Below are positions 36,861 through 52,033 of a stretch of 64,000 nt of DNA, piece by piece. Each line of letters starts with the position of its first letter. Position 1 is the first letter of the stretch. Origin of the DNA: Unio delphinus (Eukaryota; Mollusca; Bivalvia; Unionida; Unionidae). The notes beneath the pieces are model-generated. The model ran no database searches, was not told the origin of the DNA, and worked only from the letters and a program-made list of their open reading frames with translations. The position numbers were made by a program, and so were the translations under genes. Location: the NCBI GenBank assembly GCA_029339505.1, contig JAQISU010000033.1:4167001-4231000 (forward strand), read 5' to 3'.

Positions 36861-38569
36861 AATTAAGACTTATATACTTGCATGATTTAATGCCAATTGT
36901 AACTCCATTTAAATGGTTAAATAATTTATTTAGTTTAGAAGATAACTGAAATATTAAGTCGTTGATTACTACCAGAGGTTTAAAGCGCTATTCATTTCTT
37001 GGAAATAACACATCTATGCTTGAGAAGTGAATTAGCGTGTTTGATGCATGTCTAAAATTAGTGGTCACTTATATTAGTCGTGCTAATATAATTGTATCCA
37101 GCTAGACATATCTGAGTTTTGTTTTCTGCAGTTAACATAGGATTGCCAAATAATGGTTCAATCGTAAGAGTGAAAGGGGGGAGGGTGTTGACGCATTTTT
37201 TGGCAATCCTATGTTAACGGCAGAAAACAATACAGAAATATTTTTAGCTGTAGATGACAACCTTATATTAGGATAGCCAAGAGATTTACTTAATTCACCG
37301 AACTTACAATTATTTGAATCGGCATTAATTAGTTCTTATTCCATTCCTTGGTATGTTTTGTATGTAAATGTACGATTATTGTATCTAAATACATTTTTAA
37401 CGTCAACGAGATTCTTGATGTTTTATTTTCAGTCTTGCTACTGTTAGGGAGGAAGTGTAATAGTCTTATGCTTTCTACTGAATACCCCAAATCATAGGTT
37501 TATAATGGCACTAGACAAAGTTTCTCAAATGAATATGGTTGAAACTGAACTAAACTAAGTCGACAACCCTGACTAACACGGTCATTTGCATCAAATGCCT
37601 TTGAAATTACATTTATCAGGCCGTCTTCTTTTTTTCTCTCTCTTACGAGTATATGAATTATTAAGATACATTCCCTCCTCACCCACCAACCACCGAAGCA
37701 AAATTATATAACAATGTTTTCATATTTAAGTAGGTTTGCCTTGTTTAAGACATTCTATAAGTGACTACAGATCTGTTCTGTCATGTAAACAGTTTTTAAT
37801 CTTCCCAATTATTTGTATTCATTTAATTTTAGGATATGCATGTGGATATTTTCATTTCCTCTTGCGTCTTAACAAGAGAAAGTATATCGAGCTTTCACCC
37901 CTTCTCATATATTCATGAGGGAGTTGAGTGGCTCATTCTATTTTCACTGTTAGGAGAATTTTTGTTTGATTTATTGGAAAAAAAACATGATGCTTTCTCA
38001 AAGGATTCGTTATGTTTGGGTTTTCATTGTCAATATGTAATAAAATATTTATTTGAAATAAAGTTTTTAGTTCTTAAAGATTCGTAACATTTTTATTTCT
38101 TCTGACATTTTATGTAGTTTTATTTAATCCATACTTGTCTTATTAGTTATTGTTATACTTAATTGCCTGAAAAAGATTGGTTGTAGTTCATGTCAAATAT
38201 TCTGAGTTCTTTCATTTTTAGTTGATCTTAACCTTAGTGCCTGATGTCCAGTCTCTTTGATGTCCGGTCTTATGAATAGAAGTGTCAGGGCTTTATTTAG
38301 GATTAACTGGTCTGACATGAGTTCTACTCAACAATTAGTATCTTATTGCATGTCAAGTACTAGCTTGTAGTTAATGTGTGTTAATTAATCTTAGCCTCAG
38401 GATTAAAAAAAACCCCAACAAACAAACAAACTATCGTCCAACCATGTATGCGATTATGAATCGGATGAACACATATGTAATGATATGTGAGATTTCTGCA
38501 GTTAGCCCTAATTCTGTAATTAAACCTAAATGTCGAGAGAATTTTTGAGGAAATCATCTATAAAGGACA
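36861..38569. other. Intergenic sequence between WD40 copies 3 and 4
   Basis: It holds a foldback element at 37119-37230 and a dispersed repeat at about 37434-37560 that matches 46450-46575 (CCAAATCATA, AAAGTTTCTCAAAT, AATATGGTT). No gene is seen. Confidence 0.6.
37119..37230. repeat. Foldback element with 32-bp inverted arms
   Basis: The arms 37119-37150 and 37199-37230 are reverse complements with a single mismatch in 32 bases and are separated by a 48-base G-rich loop. This could be a small foldback transposon or the source of a hairpin RNA. Confidence 0.85.
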
Positions 38570-39369
38570 GGAATAGAATAGAAAAATTGTACAAGATGTA
38601 GTGTCAGTTTAGCAAAAATACACAGTATGGCTAAATATTAGATTTTTTTTACAACCAATAATCTCAAATTTGTCGGCAACACAAAACATAGACACATAAG
38701 TAAAAAATCAGAATTTGAAAGTGTAATCATCTCGGTAACATTGATGAGGGAAATAAAAGTGCCGTGAAATTTGCATGATTCAAACATAAAGAAAACAAAT
38801 AAATGATACAGCTGAACGAAGACAAATCGCTTGGGGAAAATCCTACTCCATGTTACTCCATAGCTCGTGATAAAATGTCTCAGATCATGTATAATATATT
38901 AAGAGCAAATTATAGTAACTTAAATTACGATTTATATACGAATATTGTACGTATAACATGTATTGACTCTAAGGTGAAATTGAGTATGCGAAACACTGCT
39001 AAACTGTTCTAAATATTCGAATTTTAGAGATCAAATCCTATACACACACCCTTTTGCTAAAATGACCCAAATATATATTTCATTTTGGAAAGCTAACTTC
39101 TTGTTGAGAAAAGACACAAAAAACTTCTACATATGCAAAGATGTTGGAGGAGAGGATCGGGGAAGAAACATGTATAGGATTAAATGTAGTCACAATAAAG
39201 ATCGATACTTTATTTGTGGAAATTGATTTATATTTACGACTTCTCCGAATTAAGTTATTTAAGTAAGAGCTTTTAGAAGGACATAGATATACATGTACAT
39301 TACTTTTAGATGATTGGTGTTACTTCCGTTTTCGTAATATTTGAAATATATGCCATTATGCTGCTAATA

Positions 39370-39641
39370 TTCATTCATTCATTCATTCATTCATTCATTC
39401 ATTCATTCATTCATTCATTCATTGAGATATGCCTGGATCAAAGAAGAACAGGCTCTCTGTCGTCGATAGTAGTTGAATTAAATAATATATGTTAGGATTA
39501 TCTTAAACAACTTCTGATCCATAGAGATTTTATCATTAAATTTACCTTTAATTAACAAACAGACGGATCTAAATAAAAACAAATTTGTTCAAATTATCAA
39601 ATATATCATTTCTTCTTTCTATATGTTAAGAATCGTTATTA

Positions 39642-39700
<59 letters not shown>
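39370..39700. repeat. (ATTC)n and (ATT)n microsatellites upstream of WD40 copy 4
   Basis: ATTC units at 39370-39423 and ATT units at 39640-39700, the counterparts of 2350-2722. Confidence 0.92.
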
Positions 39701-39703
<3 letters not shown>

Positions 39704-39953
39704 TTTATTATTATTATTGCAGATTTACTTTTATGCAAATAAAATTATGAGAAATAGTTTATTGTCCATGTAAGGTTGATACTGGAAATCAATTTATGCC
39801 GGATGTTGAACAATGGGGCGTGATTACTCCAACTTCTGACACGAGTAATATTCTGGAAACCACTAATCCTTGTATAACTGACCTACTATTGGTCACTTTG
39901 ATATCTAATTAGGTTTTTAAATGAATAAGGAATTGTAAGGGTTACTAGAAAAT

Positions 39954-39961
39954 ACTATAAA
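39954..39961 (+). promoter_or_regulatory. TATA box (TATAAAAG) of WD40 copy 4
   Basis: TATAAAAG lies 179 bp before the ATG in the conserved 5' flank. The copy 1 counterpart is mutated. Confidence 0.65.
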
Positions 39962-40114
39962 AGACAGCTAGTTCTGTACTTATATATAGTGACTGCGATT
40001 CTTGAGATTAGATGGCGTGTCCCAGCGTCGATGTCATGCGCATGTGAATATTTTACCACAAGGAAGTCGAATTCATATTTAGTGACATTGTTTTATTTAA
40101 ACCAAAACGTGTAA

Positions 40115-41359
<1,245 letters not shown>

Positions 41360-41590
41360 AATTAAGACTTTGTATACTTCTATAATTTAATGATAATTGT
41401 AACTTCTTTTAAATCCTGGTTACAAATGTTTTTTAGTTTACAAAATGAGTGAAATTTTAAGGCTTTTTACAAGCAATCATTTTGGAAATACGAGACCTTA
41501 ATGCTGCATAAAGAAGAAATTTGTTTATCAATGTAAATAACAAGCCTTCGTAAATGCGTTTTCTTCATAATGATGATCATGTGAAATATT

Positions 41591-41596
41591 AATAAA
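41591..41596 (+). terminator. Polyadenylation signal AATAAA after WD40 copy 4
   Basis: Canonical hexamer about 230 bp after the stop codon. Other copies have no equally clear hexamer at this place. Confidence 0.45.
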
Positions 41597-41928
41597 ATTT
41601 TAAAGTTTTTAAATTCATATTTATGTAGTTTCTTCTCATCCTTATATCTCTATGTATGTTGTGTTTTTAAAAAAAATCGGATTAAGAACGTTCAGTCACG
41701 TGACAGGCCTTTGTCTCAGTAGTGTGGTTAGTTGCATTGATGACGACGCTGTTTTTATGTTTTTTCCTTTTGCTCTATATCCTATGTCTATTTCCCTCAA
41801 TATTTCTCTTTTTCTGCACATACGTATTGACCACTAGGCAGATTTACAGAATAGCTCATCCTTACTGTTTCTAATCATTTTGCTGATAAAGCAGATAAAA
41901 AGCAGTAGTTCCAGTAGCTGTTTACCTG

Positions 41929-41933
<5 letters not shown>

Positions 41934-42014
<81 letters not shown>
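41934..42014. repeat. (CT)n microsatellite
   Basis: Nearly pure (CT)n of about 80 bases, the counterpart of 4453-4511. Confidence 0.95.
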
Positions 42015-42019
<5 letters not shown>

Positions 42020-42399
42020 TTGATCGTAGTTTTACTCTCAGTCTTTAGGGGAATCTTAGTCCTGAACCCAAATGCAAGAAAAAACATGTTGGTTACAGAT
42101 GCTCATCATATATCTACAATCACGGATAAAAGTTAGGTGGGTAACATGTTGTTTACAAATGATCCATGCAATCAACAAGCATGATATAGATTCACATAAA
42201 TTCATCTATCTATTGCAACCAGGCAATGGAATTATATATAATGAATGTCACATTGCTATGAATGATTTATACTATCATGATGCGATTTTTATTTTCTACC
42301 AAAAATATGGAGCTTTTGTTTGATATAATTGTCTTGTTGGATAAAAGAACTCTTCGATAAAGCCTTTACCGACGATGGTAAATATGTAAATATCTTGTA

Positions 42400-42645
42400 T
42401 GTACATACACACACAAGCGCACACACATATGCATGCATGCACGCACGCACGCTCGCACACACATACACACGCACGCACTGACGCGCACACACATACACAT
42501 ATATTAACTGAAGGAAATCTCTTTTAAAGAGGAAATAAAGTCAGTCAGTAAGTTAGTCAGTCATACGTACGTACGTACATACATACATACATACATACAT
42601 ACATACATACATACATACATACATACATACATACATACATACATA
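42400..42645. repeat. CA-rich tract and (ATAC)n microsatellite
   Basis: A mixed CA/GCAC tract at about 42400-42500 and (ATAC)n at 42565-42645. The cysteine/valine-rich minus frames are artefacts. Confidence 0.92.
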
Positions 42646-43782
42646 CGTACAAAATCTTGGATAAATATAAAAATTAACCTGTATTGAAAAGTAGAATGAT
42701 TACATAAACCTTCAGTCTTATAAGAGAATAAATTTTAAATATCAAAAAAATATTTTAACCAACAACGTCATTAATGTGGGAGATTTAAACCATATCCTAG
42801 TGACAACAACACACACCGCAAGGAAAATGACAACTTGTTAGTATAATGTTGTTTATTAACATCAACGATGTCTTCAGATTATTAAATACTAGTAACTGAA
42901 AATACACGTACCATTTTTGTAAGTGCAATCATACTTGCTACATTTTTTTTGTGGGTAAAACATTGAAAAAGATATATTAGGTCTATTTTTTCCTCCTGAA
43001 TAATGTTATATATGCAATAAATATGCAATTAGACGATTCAAAAGCAAAATAAAAATTAGGCATAACTATACCACATAAATAATGTATTAAATAATGTATG
43101 TTAATTTTTTTTTTTTTGGGGGGGGGCATTTACAAAATGTTACAACTGAGCAAAGCCATACTACAAGGCTGTGGGAAAAAACTGTAAGAAAGAAATTGCG
43201 AATTTAATTAAACAAAATGGTAAACTTGATGAATAAAAATTAAAAACTGGTTAACTGATACAGTCGAATGGAAAATCATGAAGATGCATAAAATGCAAAC
43301 TCATAAATTTAAGATGTTTAAGGATGGGGAGAGAAAATAAAGTACAAAATATTTTGACTGCTGACTATTCGAGGTAGTGTAATGTATAATAAAAAAACCT
43401 ACAAATAATTTGGAAAAGCATCAGCAAACATTGAAAACGAAATAAAAATAATTAATATACTACGTGACCATGACAAGACTTAGGGACTGCTAGACAAAGA
43501 TAAGCAGCTTGCTAATATAATTTTGCCCATTAACATAAGCGATATCATGAGCAAATTAAATACTAGTATATTAAATTATACTATCCATTATGGCAAGAAA
43601 AAAAGAAAGAAAGCAGGCTTGATACATTTTTCAACAACACACTATACACAGAGTTTATTTCATGCAGTATATAAGTTTATAGCTTCTCGAACATTTCCCT
43701 AAAAAATTATATTATCTAAAAAAAGCGGGATAACTTAATAGGACAGAGGTAAAAGGAAACAAAACAACACTATAAAGAAAAT

Positions 43783-43903
43783 AATAACCAGTCTCAATAA
43801 GTATGTGTAACACACCCAAAATAATAACCAGTCTCAATAAATATGTGTAACACACCCAAAATAATAACCAGTCTCAATAAATATGTGTAACACACACAAA
43901 ATA
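43783..43903. repeat. 40-bp minisatellite, 3 units
   Basis: Three units of AATAACCAGTCTCAATAAAT plus ATGTGTAACACACCCAAAAT. The paralogous site near 5440-5485 has one unit, so this array expanded in copy 2 only. Confidence 0.88.
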
Positions 43904-44329
43904 ATACAACTGAGCATAGACTTGGTACAATACTGGGGAGTAAAAGAAGGACAAACATTTTGAATTTAATAAAACAAGTTGGTAAAATTTGACAATGGAA
44001 AGCTGGTAAACGAATACTATAGAATACTAGAAAATAATGGATGCGGGAAAGAAAATGCAAACCCGCAAAAATTGTAGTTTTAATTCAAGTGAAGAGCAAA
44101 TAAGAACAGCACGGTTCGACTGAATAAGTAAAGGAGTGGAAGTAATCTAAAACAAAACAACGAATGATTTCGAAAAGCACCAAGATTGTAAATAAACCAC
44201 TCCCAGACAGAGTTCTCCTAATTGAAAACTGGCGACGAAAATACAAAGGCATCATGCCTCAATATATAAACGAATATTTAAAACTCTGGGGATTGAGTAA
44301 CTACAAAACATATTTTAAATAGAATAAAA

Positions 44330-46080
44330 AGGAATATAAATCATCGGAAGAAAAAGGAACTCTTAGTCCCAAAAAATATACTGCACATAATAAACACAAA
44401 TATCCGATGTCAATGTTGGTATGTGTTGACAAAGCTATTGAAAGTCACAAATAATACACTGCACATTATAAACACAAATATCCTATGTCAACGTGGTATG
44501 TTTTGAAAACTACAAAGCTATTTCAAGTCACAACAGGTGCTATAGAAAAATTAGTACTAGGTTACTCTGAAGGAATGCATCGTATTAATAGAGAAAATCT
44601 AATGAAATATAAAGCAATTACAGACTGGTTATTCTTTTCTTTATAGTGTTGTTTAGTTGATTTTATCAACCGGATATAGAAATAAAATCCAAAGTATTGC
44701 TTCTGCGTTAAAATGGGGAATGCAGAATAACAGAACTTACTCAAAAATTTAATCATTTGTCTATTTTTGTTAAATTTTTTTTTTCTTTTTGTTTTATTAA
44801 AAAAAAATATTTTTTTTTAAACGTTAAAAAAATAAATAAAAAAATAAAAAATAAAAAAAGGGGTAAAGTACATATGAGGACACTGCAGGGCTATATCACA
44901 TGGCGCTACGCGAAGTGAACAGGCCTGCAGAAGAGTGTGGAAGAAAAACCCAATTCAAAGAATTAATATTAATATTATTCTGCTTTACTCTTCATAATTT
45001 GCACTTTTGCTATTTCATTTCTTTTAAACATAAATATTAAAATTATACATATATAGCATGATTTTTAATATTTCTCTGGAATCTTCTCCCATGCTTTTTA
45101 TGCCATGACTGCATCCACAGCAGCCATGGATCCCAAATTTTTTGGATAATAAAACTTTTTGGAAATTTTTTTTTTTAGTGAAATAAATATAAAACATGGC
45201 CGGACTAATTGAGGTAGGAACTGTACAGCCAAATAAATTTGTACAGATTCTACATCAAGGAAACCGGACCAATTTAAAACAAAACTAGATAAATTGAGAC
45301 TCATATAATCATGTCCTAAATAACGCACCTCAATTTATATCAAAATTCAAAATTTACAATAAAATTCTTCCTTAAATTAAAAAAAATTATCTCCCCTTTT
45401 GGTGGGAGAAAAAAATAGATAAGACAACTAGTATGATTTGATCAAAGGCTATCCTGAACACTTATACAAGTATATAATATACTTATATAGCAATCACACA
45501 AATAGCACCAAACACATAGCAAACACCAGGATGTAAAGAGACCACCAGCCATGGTCTATAAAATCAAAAGTGACTTTCCTGAATGGGTAGATCAAATCCC
45601 AACTAGAAATGAACACTTATATTAACACTAGGGAAATAAAAATACCCCTTATCAAATTATTTTATAACCCCGATGGGGAAAATTAAATGGGGATTTAGAA
45701 TTAAAGAATTAATATAAAAAAAACAACATAAAAACACTGGGGGGAACACACTTACATACAAACTTTTCAAATTTTTTTTTGATGGGGGGGGGGGATCTGT
45801 CTGGTGCCCCCCCCCCCCAAAAAAAAATGGGGAATGCGAACTACACAAATCTTAGATATCAAATCCTACATAAACCCTTCCAATCTTGCTGCTGAAAACA
45901 GTAATATCTGGCAAACTGTACAAAACAAAAAACAAATAGCATGGGTTGTGTACAATTTTATTAGGATCACTAAAAGATTTAATTAATTGACTGAACGCAC
46001 AACCATTTGAATAGCAATGAAATAGTTTAGATTCATTGTTATGCTTTGTATATATGCGTGCGTGCGTGTGTCTTTTACAT
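44330..46080. other. Intergenic sequence, no gene seen
   Basis: AT-rich, with an A-rich stretch at 44800-44870 and runs of G and C at 45785-45822. No coding signature. Confidence 0.5.
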
Positions 46081-46372
46081 TTGGATTTTTAATAATTTTT
46101 CAGTCATATCAATGCGATGTCTGCACTGTGGCAGTTTGTAGTAATGTCTAGCGCTAGGGCATCATTCCTCAGACAGATAGCATCATGCTCCACCCAGTCC
46201 CATTATCCTGACATCGGGCTGATCGGTCCTTCCATTATCCATTTTAATGCTGAGCGTCAAGCGAGGCAGCTGTTAGTACCAACTTTTTTAAATAAATCTT
46301 TGCTATAACTCGGCTCGAGCCCAAGATGCCCCGCATCCGAGGCTGACGTTCTAACCACAATTCCATTGGAAA
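46081..46372 (-). mobile_element. tRNA-derived SINE, minus-strand copy
   Basis: The reverse complement carries a tRNA-like head with GTGGTTAGAACGTC (A box) and GGGCTCGAGCC (B box) near 46310-46370, followed by the body seen at 8987-9322 (GCTCAGCATT, GGACCGATCAG, CATGATGC, GACTGAAAAATT). It is more diverged than that copy. Confidence 0.75.
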
Positions 46373-49064
46373 TGTCTGTTTTGTATGTATTTTTTTTCTC
46401 TATAAAATCGTTGGTGCCGGCATCGAACTTCTTAGTGTGATACTTTCTTGTTACTGTTGGGGAGACTTTTTAAAAAGCTTAAGTTATCTACCGAATCCCC
46501 CAAATCATATGGGTGGAATTGTATTAAACAAAGTTTCTCAAATAAATATGGTTTAAACTAAACTTTTTAATAAATACTTGTTGTTGTTTGTTGGTGGTGG
46601 TGGTTATGGTGGTGTTGATTCAATGTCATTTTCCAGCAAAGGATAGACCATACAAATGGTCCGGTATAACTGGTGAAGGATAAACACGGGAAAGTCCCAG
46701 TAAGAACCTTCTTCATTGTTAAAATCTTGGAAACAAAATGGCGATAATACCATTACGAAAAACAAACATTATTTAATATTTTTAACTGAATATACATAAT
46801 AATTAGGTTATGAACAGATAAGCAGAACTGGTGATATAAGAAATAAATTCCCGTATAAAATAATATACCCTATTTCATATTGAAAAACATTAGGAATCGC
46901 AATATTGTGCTAAACGTGAACTCATATATTTAGGCAAACAGGTGTGTATGTGATACGTTAATTTCCAAGGCCCAATACATATCAAATACACATATACATA
47001 TATTTGATAACTATCTCGAATGCTTGTCTATTGGTCGATGTATACATATCAGAAGGACGATGATTGCATGAGAAAGCAAATGGATTGAGGAAAACAACAT
47101 ACCCATGGCAGTGAAAATAAGTGACTCGTTTAGCGTCATATCCTCAATACCCCACAATAACACCAATTCACGAGAAAATTTCCTTAGGCACACCAACTTA
47201 ATACTAAAAAAGTTAAACCCAAACAGTCAACAAATATAATTTATGTGATACCATCCAACATTAACATACCAGGAAACGATTTAGCCGAATTAGCAGCCAA
47301 CCAAAAACTTAACGAATCAGATTATATACAACTCAATTAGAGTATTAGCGAACTCCATATATATAGTGGAGCCTAGTTAATCCAGACTCCGTTTACCCGG
47401 AAACCTTGCTATCCGGACATAATTCAACGGGAACGGAATTCCTAAACGTTAATTTGTTCCGTTAATCAAGAAATCCACGTTCCGGCTCAGGAAATCAAAA
47501 GCGGGGACAAAACAATAAAAAAATACGTTAAAATTTGTCTCGATAATCCGGAAATAATCTGTCCAAAAATAAGAAATTTATATCAAACTAGTCAGTAGAA
47601 TAATACATAAAACTCAATAGCCCTTGATAATCTATGGCCACTATCAATAACTAAGTAGCATGACCATATTGTAACCAGTGATTGTATAAACAATGTCTGT
47701 TTTAGCTTGTCACCGACGGGGGTGTTAATAATTAAATAAACACACTGGGATCAAATCGTCCACGCTTTTTACCTAACATATGGTAAATAAATTAATAGTG
47801 TCATTAAGCCTTTTTGCCTATTGTATGTAATAACCACAGTTTATTGATGGCTGTAAAAATACAGTTGACATATTTAAGCTGTTGACAGTATAGGGCTTCA
47901 TTCCGAATAAATTGTCTAAACTTATATTTACTGTTATGTATGTACAACCACATGTTATATTAATGTAAAATAAACACAAATCAATAGATTTATTCATTAA
48001 TTTATTAAAAAAATTATTAAAGATATAGTACATCACCTATAAAGCTAGCATATACATGTACATGAATACGGTGTGATGATATCATAGTGTACAAAATGTA
48101 CATGATCCAATTATCCGGAAAACTCGGCACCTTTAATCTTTCCTTATACACTCATCTGTTAAATTTCACTCCCAGTTTGGACACCTGTCTTTTTCTTAAA
48201 ACTTCAATCTGACCCCCAGTTTTGACACTAAGAGGAACTTGACTCTCCGTCGTGCGCCCCTAGGGGAGACACTGTATGGTGATCACTTCAAAGAACTTCT
48301 ATTTTATAACTTACATCGATGAAAAATCATCTCTGTGGCCAAACTTAAGGTTCAAAACTGACATCTGATCTTGTACACAAACGGCGGTTGCAAGAAGAAA
48401 AGAAAGATGCTTTAATTCAAAAACAAGAAATAGCGGAAGAAAGCAACTTTCTGTATAGTAACGAGATCAATGATGATAAACTGTATGAAGACTTAAAGGA
48501 TTTTATGATCAACATAATAAACTCCAAAAGATGAGATATGTTTTAATTTGATACACCGTTAGGGTGTAAAATTATAAGGGTGAGGTGGACAGGTGATGGT
48601 TGGATGCTGGTTTATCATCCCAATTGCGGGGTGGGGGTGGAGTGATTCCATCCATGAGCGGGGCCAGTGTCCAGCTCCTTACTCTCCCCACTATACCCTC
48701 ACCGCCAATATACTATGATCAAAATTGTATTTAACTATAGAAGCCAATACAGTTCATCACATTACATGGCACAGAGTTTTAAATATAAATATGACTACCT
48801 CTTTAGGAAATTGAATCTAATAAAATGAGAGAAGAGACAGGAGACGGGTGGCCTCATTCCCAACTATTGTATTCAAATTTCAATCAAGAATATCTTTTTA
48901 AACTATATTAATTTTGACTTAAAATTAATCCATAATAGACTTTAATTGAATAATTCAATTTTAATACTACTAGCTCGTAGTAACCTATAAGAACTTTAGA
49001 TATACCAAACAAAAGGGACAGGGTAGAGACCGTACTGAGTAAGGGGCGCATAATGGTGTGATAC
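46373..49064. other. Intergenic sequence with dispersed-repeat fragments
   Basis: About 46450-46575 matches 37434-37560. From about 47362 the sequence reads GTTAATCCAGACTCCGTTTA and then several TTATCCGGA-type strings up to 48125, reminiscent of a pogo/Tigger terminal region, but no matching inverted end was found. No host gene is seen. Confidence 0.45.
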
Positions 49065-49082
49065 AGCAGCAGAGAGGGTGAA
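49065..49082 (+). repeat. Terminal-repeat-like motif, left of copy A
   Basis: AGCAGCAGAGAGGGTGAA is close to 55723-55739 (AGCAGCAGAGGGGGCGA) and to the reverse complement of 55867-55883. It lies 58 bp before the first gene of copy A. An AG start fits Polinton-type ends. Confidence 0.4.
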
Positions 49083-49139
49083 CCCGCCACTTTTTTCTGT
49101 ACGAATATTGTTACAAAATAAATCATATCATATATCAAA

Positions 49140-49688
49140 ATGGTAGGAGAATCATCAACAACCTGATTAGCACGTGAGCGACAAGCTGCAATGAAGAAAT
49201 TTATACCAATCCGTGATGCTGTCGGGAAAAATATAACAAACGTGGCAAGAAGCTCAAGTTGATTCTGCAGCAGGTGCTGAGTAATTATTTCACCCTGTCA
49301 CAAAAGCAACGGAAACAGTTACAACTGCAATTAAAGAGGATCTTCTTCCGGTGTCAAAACAAACTGCTAAGCAAACTGCAAAAATAGCAAAGAGAAATTA
49401 GCAAACAAAATAGATTTTACTAGATCTTCCAACTGGTATTGCTACTGGTACTGGATTTTCTCCGAATGAAACTCGCGGGAGAATCTTGTTGTATGTTCTA
49501 ATACTATTCTCTCTGACGTAGCACGATTAGAAATTCTCATCGGAGGAATACAAGCTGGAAATAATTTTCATGAAATTATTAATGAAGCGGCTGATATTTG
49601 TCAACGATTATTTCAGTGAGGTATCATGGATATCGACATGTATCGAAAATTTATTTATGAACTAGTTAATGGTTGTCATAGTGACTAA
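49140..49688 (+). pseudogene. Basic unknown virion-module protein, copy A (broken)
   Basis: The start aligns with copy B gene at 61938-63012 (LARER and KKFIPIRD are shared). Stop codons and frameshifts follow within 30 codons. The C-terminal part is recognisable again (GGIQAGNN, INEAADICQRLF, then a stop where copy B has a sense codon, then GIMDI) and ends at TAA 49686-49688. Confidence 0.75.
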
Positions 49689-49721
49689 TTGTCTGATTAT
49701 ATATAAATTATAATAAATAAT

Positions 49722-50178
49722 ACGATTATACATCTACAACATCATAAACCAACCGTGGTCAGAGTAATAAATTCACGATTACCCGTCTATCAGACGTTTT
49801 ACGGAGATGGTTTTGCTGATGTTAATAACTGATTATTTGCGAGAATGGTTCCTAAAACATTACTGTTTTTAAAACAATTATTTATGAAAGCTATTAATAT
49901 TATTGGTGGTTTCGGTTATATTGTCAGTACGGCGCTTTCTATGACCAAAGAAAAACTATAATGATTGATTCGTCGAATACGACGAAAATCACAAATTCCA
50001 GTAAAATTACCGTCTACGTAAATCATGCCCGAGAATGAAAGAAAAATAATAAACAAAGCCGTGAACCAAAGACTAACAGGGATGAATCAAGAATCCGAAC
50101 AATTACAAAGAAATATTACTGCAAATTTAATAGCGGGTAATGGTTTGAGTCGCGATTTAGATCGAAAAATATATAATA
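49722..50178 (+). pseudogene. pVI-like protein, copy A (broken)
   Basis: This aligns with copy B 61458-61904. The position of its start codon reads ACG instead of ATG. The Gly-rich, amphipathic middle is disrupted by stops, but MPENERKIINKAVNQ and the LIAGNG string near the C-terminus are preserved. LIAGNG contains a possible adenain-type site, as in copy B. Confidence 0.7.
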
Positions 50179-50179
50179 A

Positions 50180-51552
50180 ATGTTCAAACAGTCACTTGAC
50201 ATAGCATTTGGTATAGCCGCACCTGTTGTCAAGGATGATTCTGTACGTGATTATCAATGTTATTCTTATAATGCAATACAACCAAATCAACGAAGACGAA
50301 TTGAACTTCAAGATCAGAATACAAGTAGACATTTCTTACCCGCTGAAGCATTTATTGAAGTAGAAGGAGATCTTGTAACAAATGTCGCAGCAAATACACC
50401 ATATGAATTAAATACACTGGATGGTTTTGTTAACAATAGGATTATGGCGTTGTTTAGTAGCGCTACATATATGATTGATGGAAGAGAGATTGAATCTATT
50501 AAGAAGGATGTTGACGTTGCAACAACAATATTGGGTTTAGCGGGTTATTCTGATGATTATACAAGATCTGCTGGTCCATCTATGATGTTTGCTAAGGATA
50601 TTTGGAGTTGCTGATCAACCATATGACTTTGAACATACGCCTAGGCCAGGTGCTCCTTTTGATATTATAAAAGGCGTTAGTACTACTTATAATCTAGGAT
50701 TTGCAACCCGCGCGGTAATTTACGAGGACCGCGTAGAATATTTTCATGTGCAATTCCAGTGTCTTATATATTTGGTTTTGTAGAAATGTACGAAAAGTTA
50801 TTTTTGGAGCAGAACACAGTTGTCCTCGTGCGAAAAGGTGATGAAAATGATGCAATCTGGCATGGTGCTGGTGTTGCGGATGGAAAAGTAAATATAACAA
50901 AAACATTCTAATTGTGGATGCCAGTGATCGATCACCGTAGAGGATAAATTACTGTCATTTATGAATTCAGATGGTAAATCATTACTATCATGGCTAACAA
51001 CAACTACAGATAGTATTCAGAGTAATATTAATGGTATATTTTCATGGCATATGGCATCACGGCAGGGTGTTTCTGCGACACAACATATATTTGTATCGCT
51101 ACAGGATTATAAGTGATTAAATTATCAAGAGCGGAGTCATATGATATTTGATCAACTAGATGTTTCTGAAGTCTCATTAAGAATAAAAGGTCAACAAGAA
51201 CCATCCGGAGATATTTTATTTAATTACGGACAAAACCAAATAGCACGAGCATATCATCGTTTGTTGACATTTATGGGACGTGATCTAAATGTTGATACTG
51301 GTCTGCAAATATCACAATTAAATTTTAAAAGTCTGTACCCGATTTATTACTTTTCGTTGGAACATCTTGATTTAACTAGACAGAGGGTCGTCAATATATA
51401 CTTTTGAGCTCGTGTACCTCTTCCGGTTGCTCTAGCGCCACTTATTACTAGTTATAGAGCAATTGCTGTCATACTAAGCGATACATCGATGTTATTTGAA
51501 GGTGTTTGTGGACGAATGCAAGTCATTGATTGCACCAGTGGAAAATGTGTAA
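50180..51552 (+). pseudogene. Major capsid protein-like, copy A (broken)
   Basis: The first 140 codons are open and align with copy B 59982-61403 (APVVKDDSVRDYQCYSY, FLPAEAFIEVEGDLVT, SAGPSMMFAKDI). Frameshifts occur near 50605, 50735, 50910 and later. Fragments such as IFGFCRNVRKVIFG and LYPIYYFSLEHLDL keep the family pattern. Eight or more lesions by eye exclude function. Confidence 0.8.
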
Positions 51553-51580
51553 CACTATTAGATCACTCGTATTATTATAA

Positions 51581-52014
51581 ATGTCATTTAGTCATGTTAA
51601 TGTTACTCTGACTCCTGGTCAGATTAAAAAGATACAATCAAATTCGGATAAAAGAATGGGAGCAAAAATAACATTAAAATACAATCAGATCACTGGTGGT
51701 CAACATAAATTATCCTTGACATCACGTCAAATTAAGCATTTTAATGATGCAAAAAAAGATAAGAAGGGCATTCAATTTACTGCGGGTGCGATTTCTGATT
51801 AGTTAAATCTGGTGGTATATTTCTACTTCTCGTAGCTATACCAGCATTGATTTCCGCGGCCGCCACAACCCCCACCACGCCCATTTCCAACAAAGTTGTA
51901 CTTGGTGCTGCAGGAGCTTTTGGTGGACTTGCAGTGAAGAAAAAAAAAGCTCTACGGCAAGGATACCAAACAAACGGACGCGGACTAAGATTACCAGAAA
52001 GTATTTATTCGTAG
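51581..52014 (+). pseudogene. pX-like core protein, copy A (broken)
   Basis: An open frame of 73 codons (LTPGQIKKIQSNSDKR, ITGGQHKLSLTSRQIKHFND) is stopped at about 51800. The hydrophobic segment and a single C-terminal GRGLRLPE unit follow in the next part. Copy B carries several such units. ITGG fits an adenain-type site as MTGG does in copy B. Confidence 0.75.
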
Positions 52015-52033
52015 TAAATCTAGCATAATTCCA

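Noticed and set aside
47362..48130. Complete pogo/Tigger MITE
   Set aside because: One end and several TTATCCGGA strings are suggestive, but no matching inverted terminal repeat or TA duplication was found.
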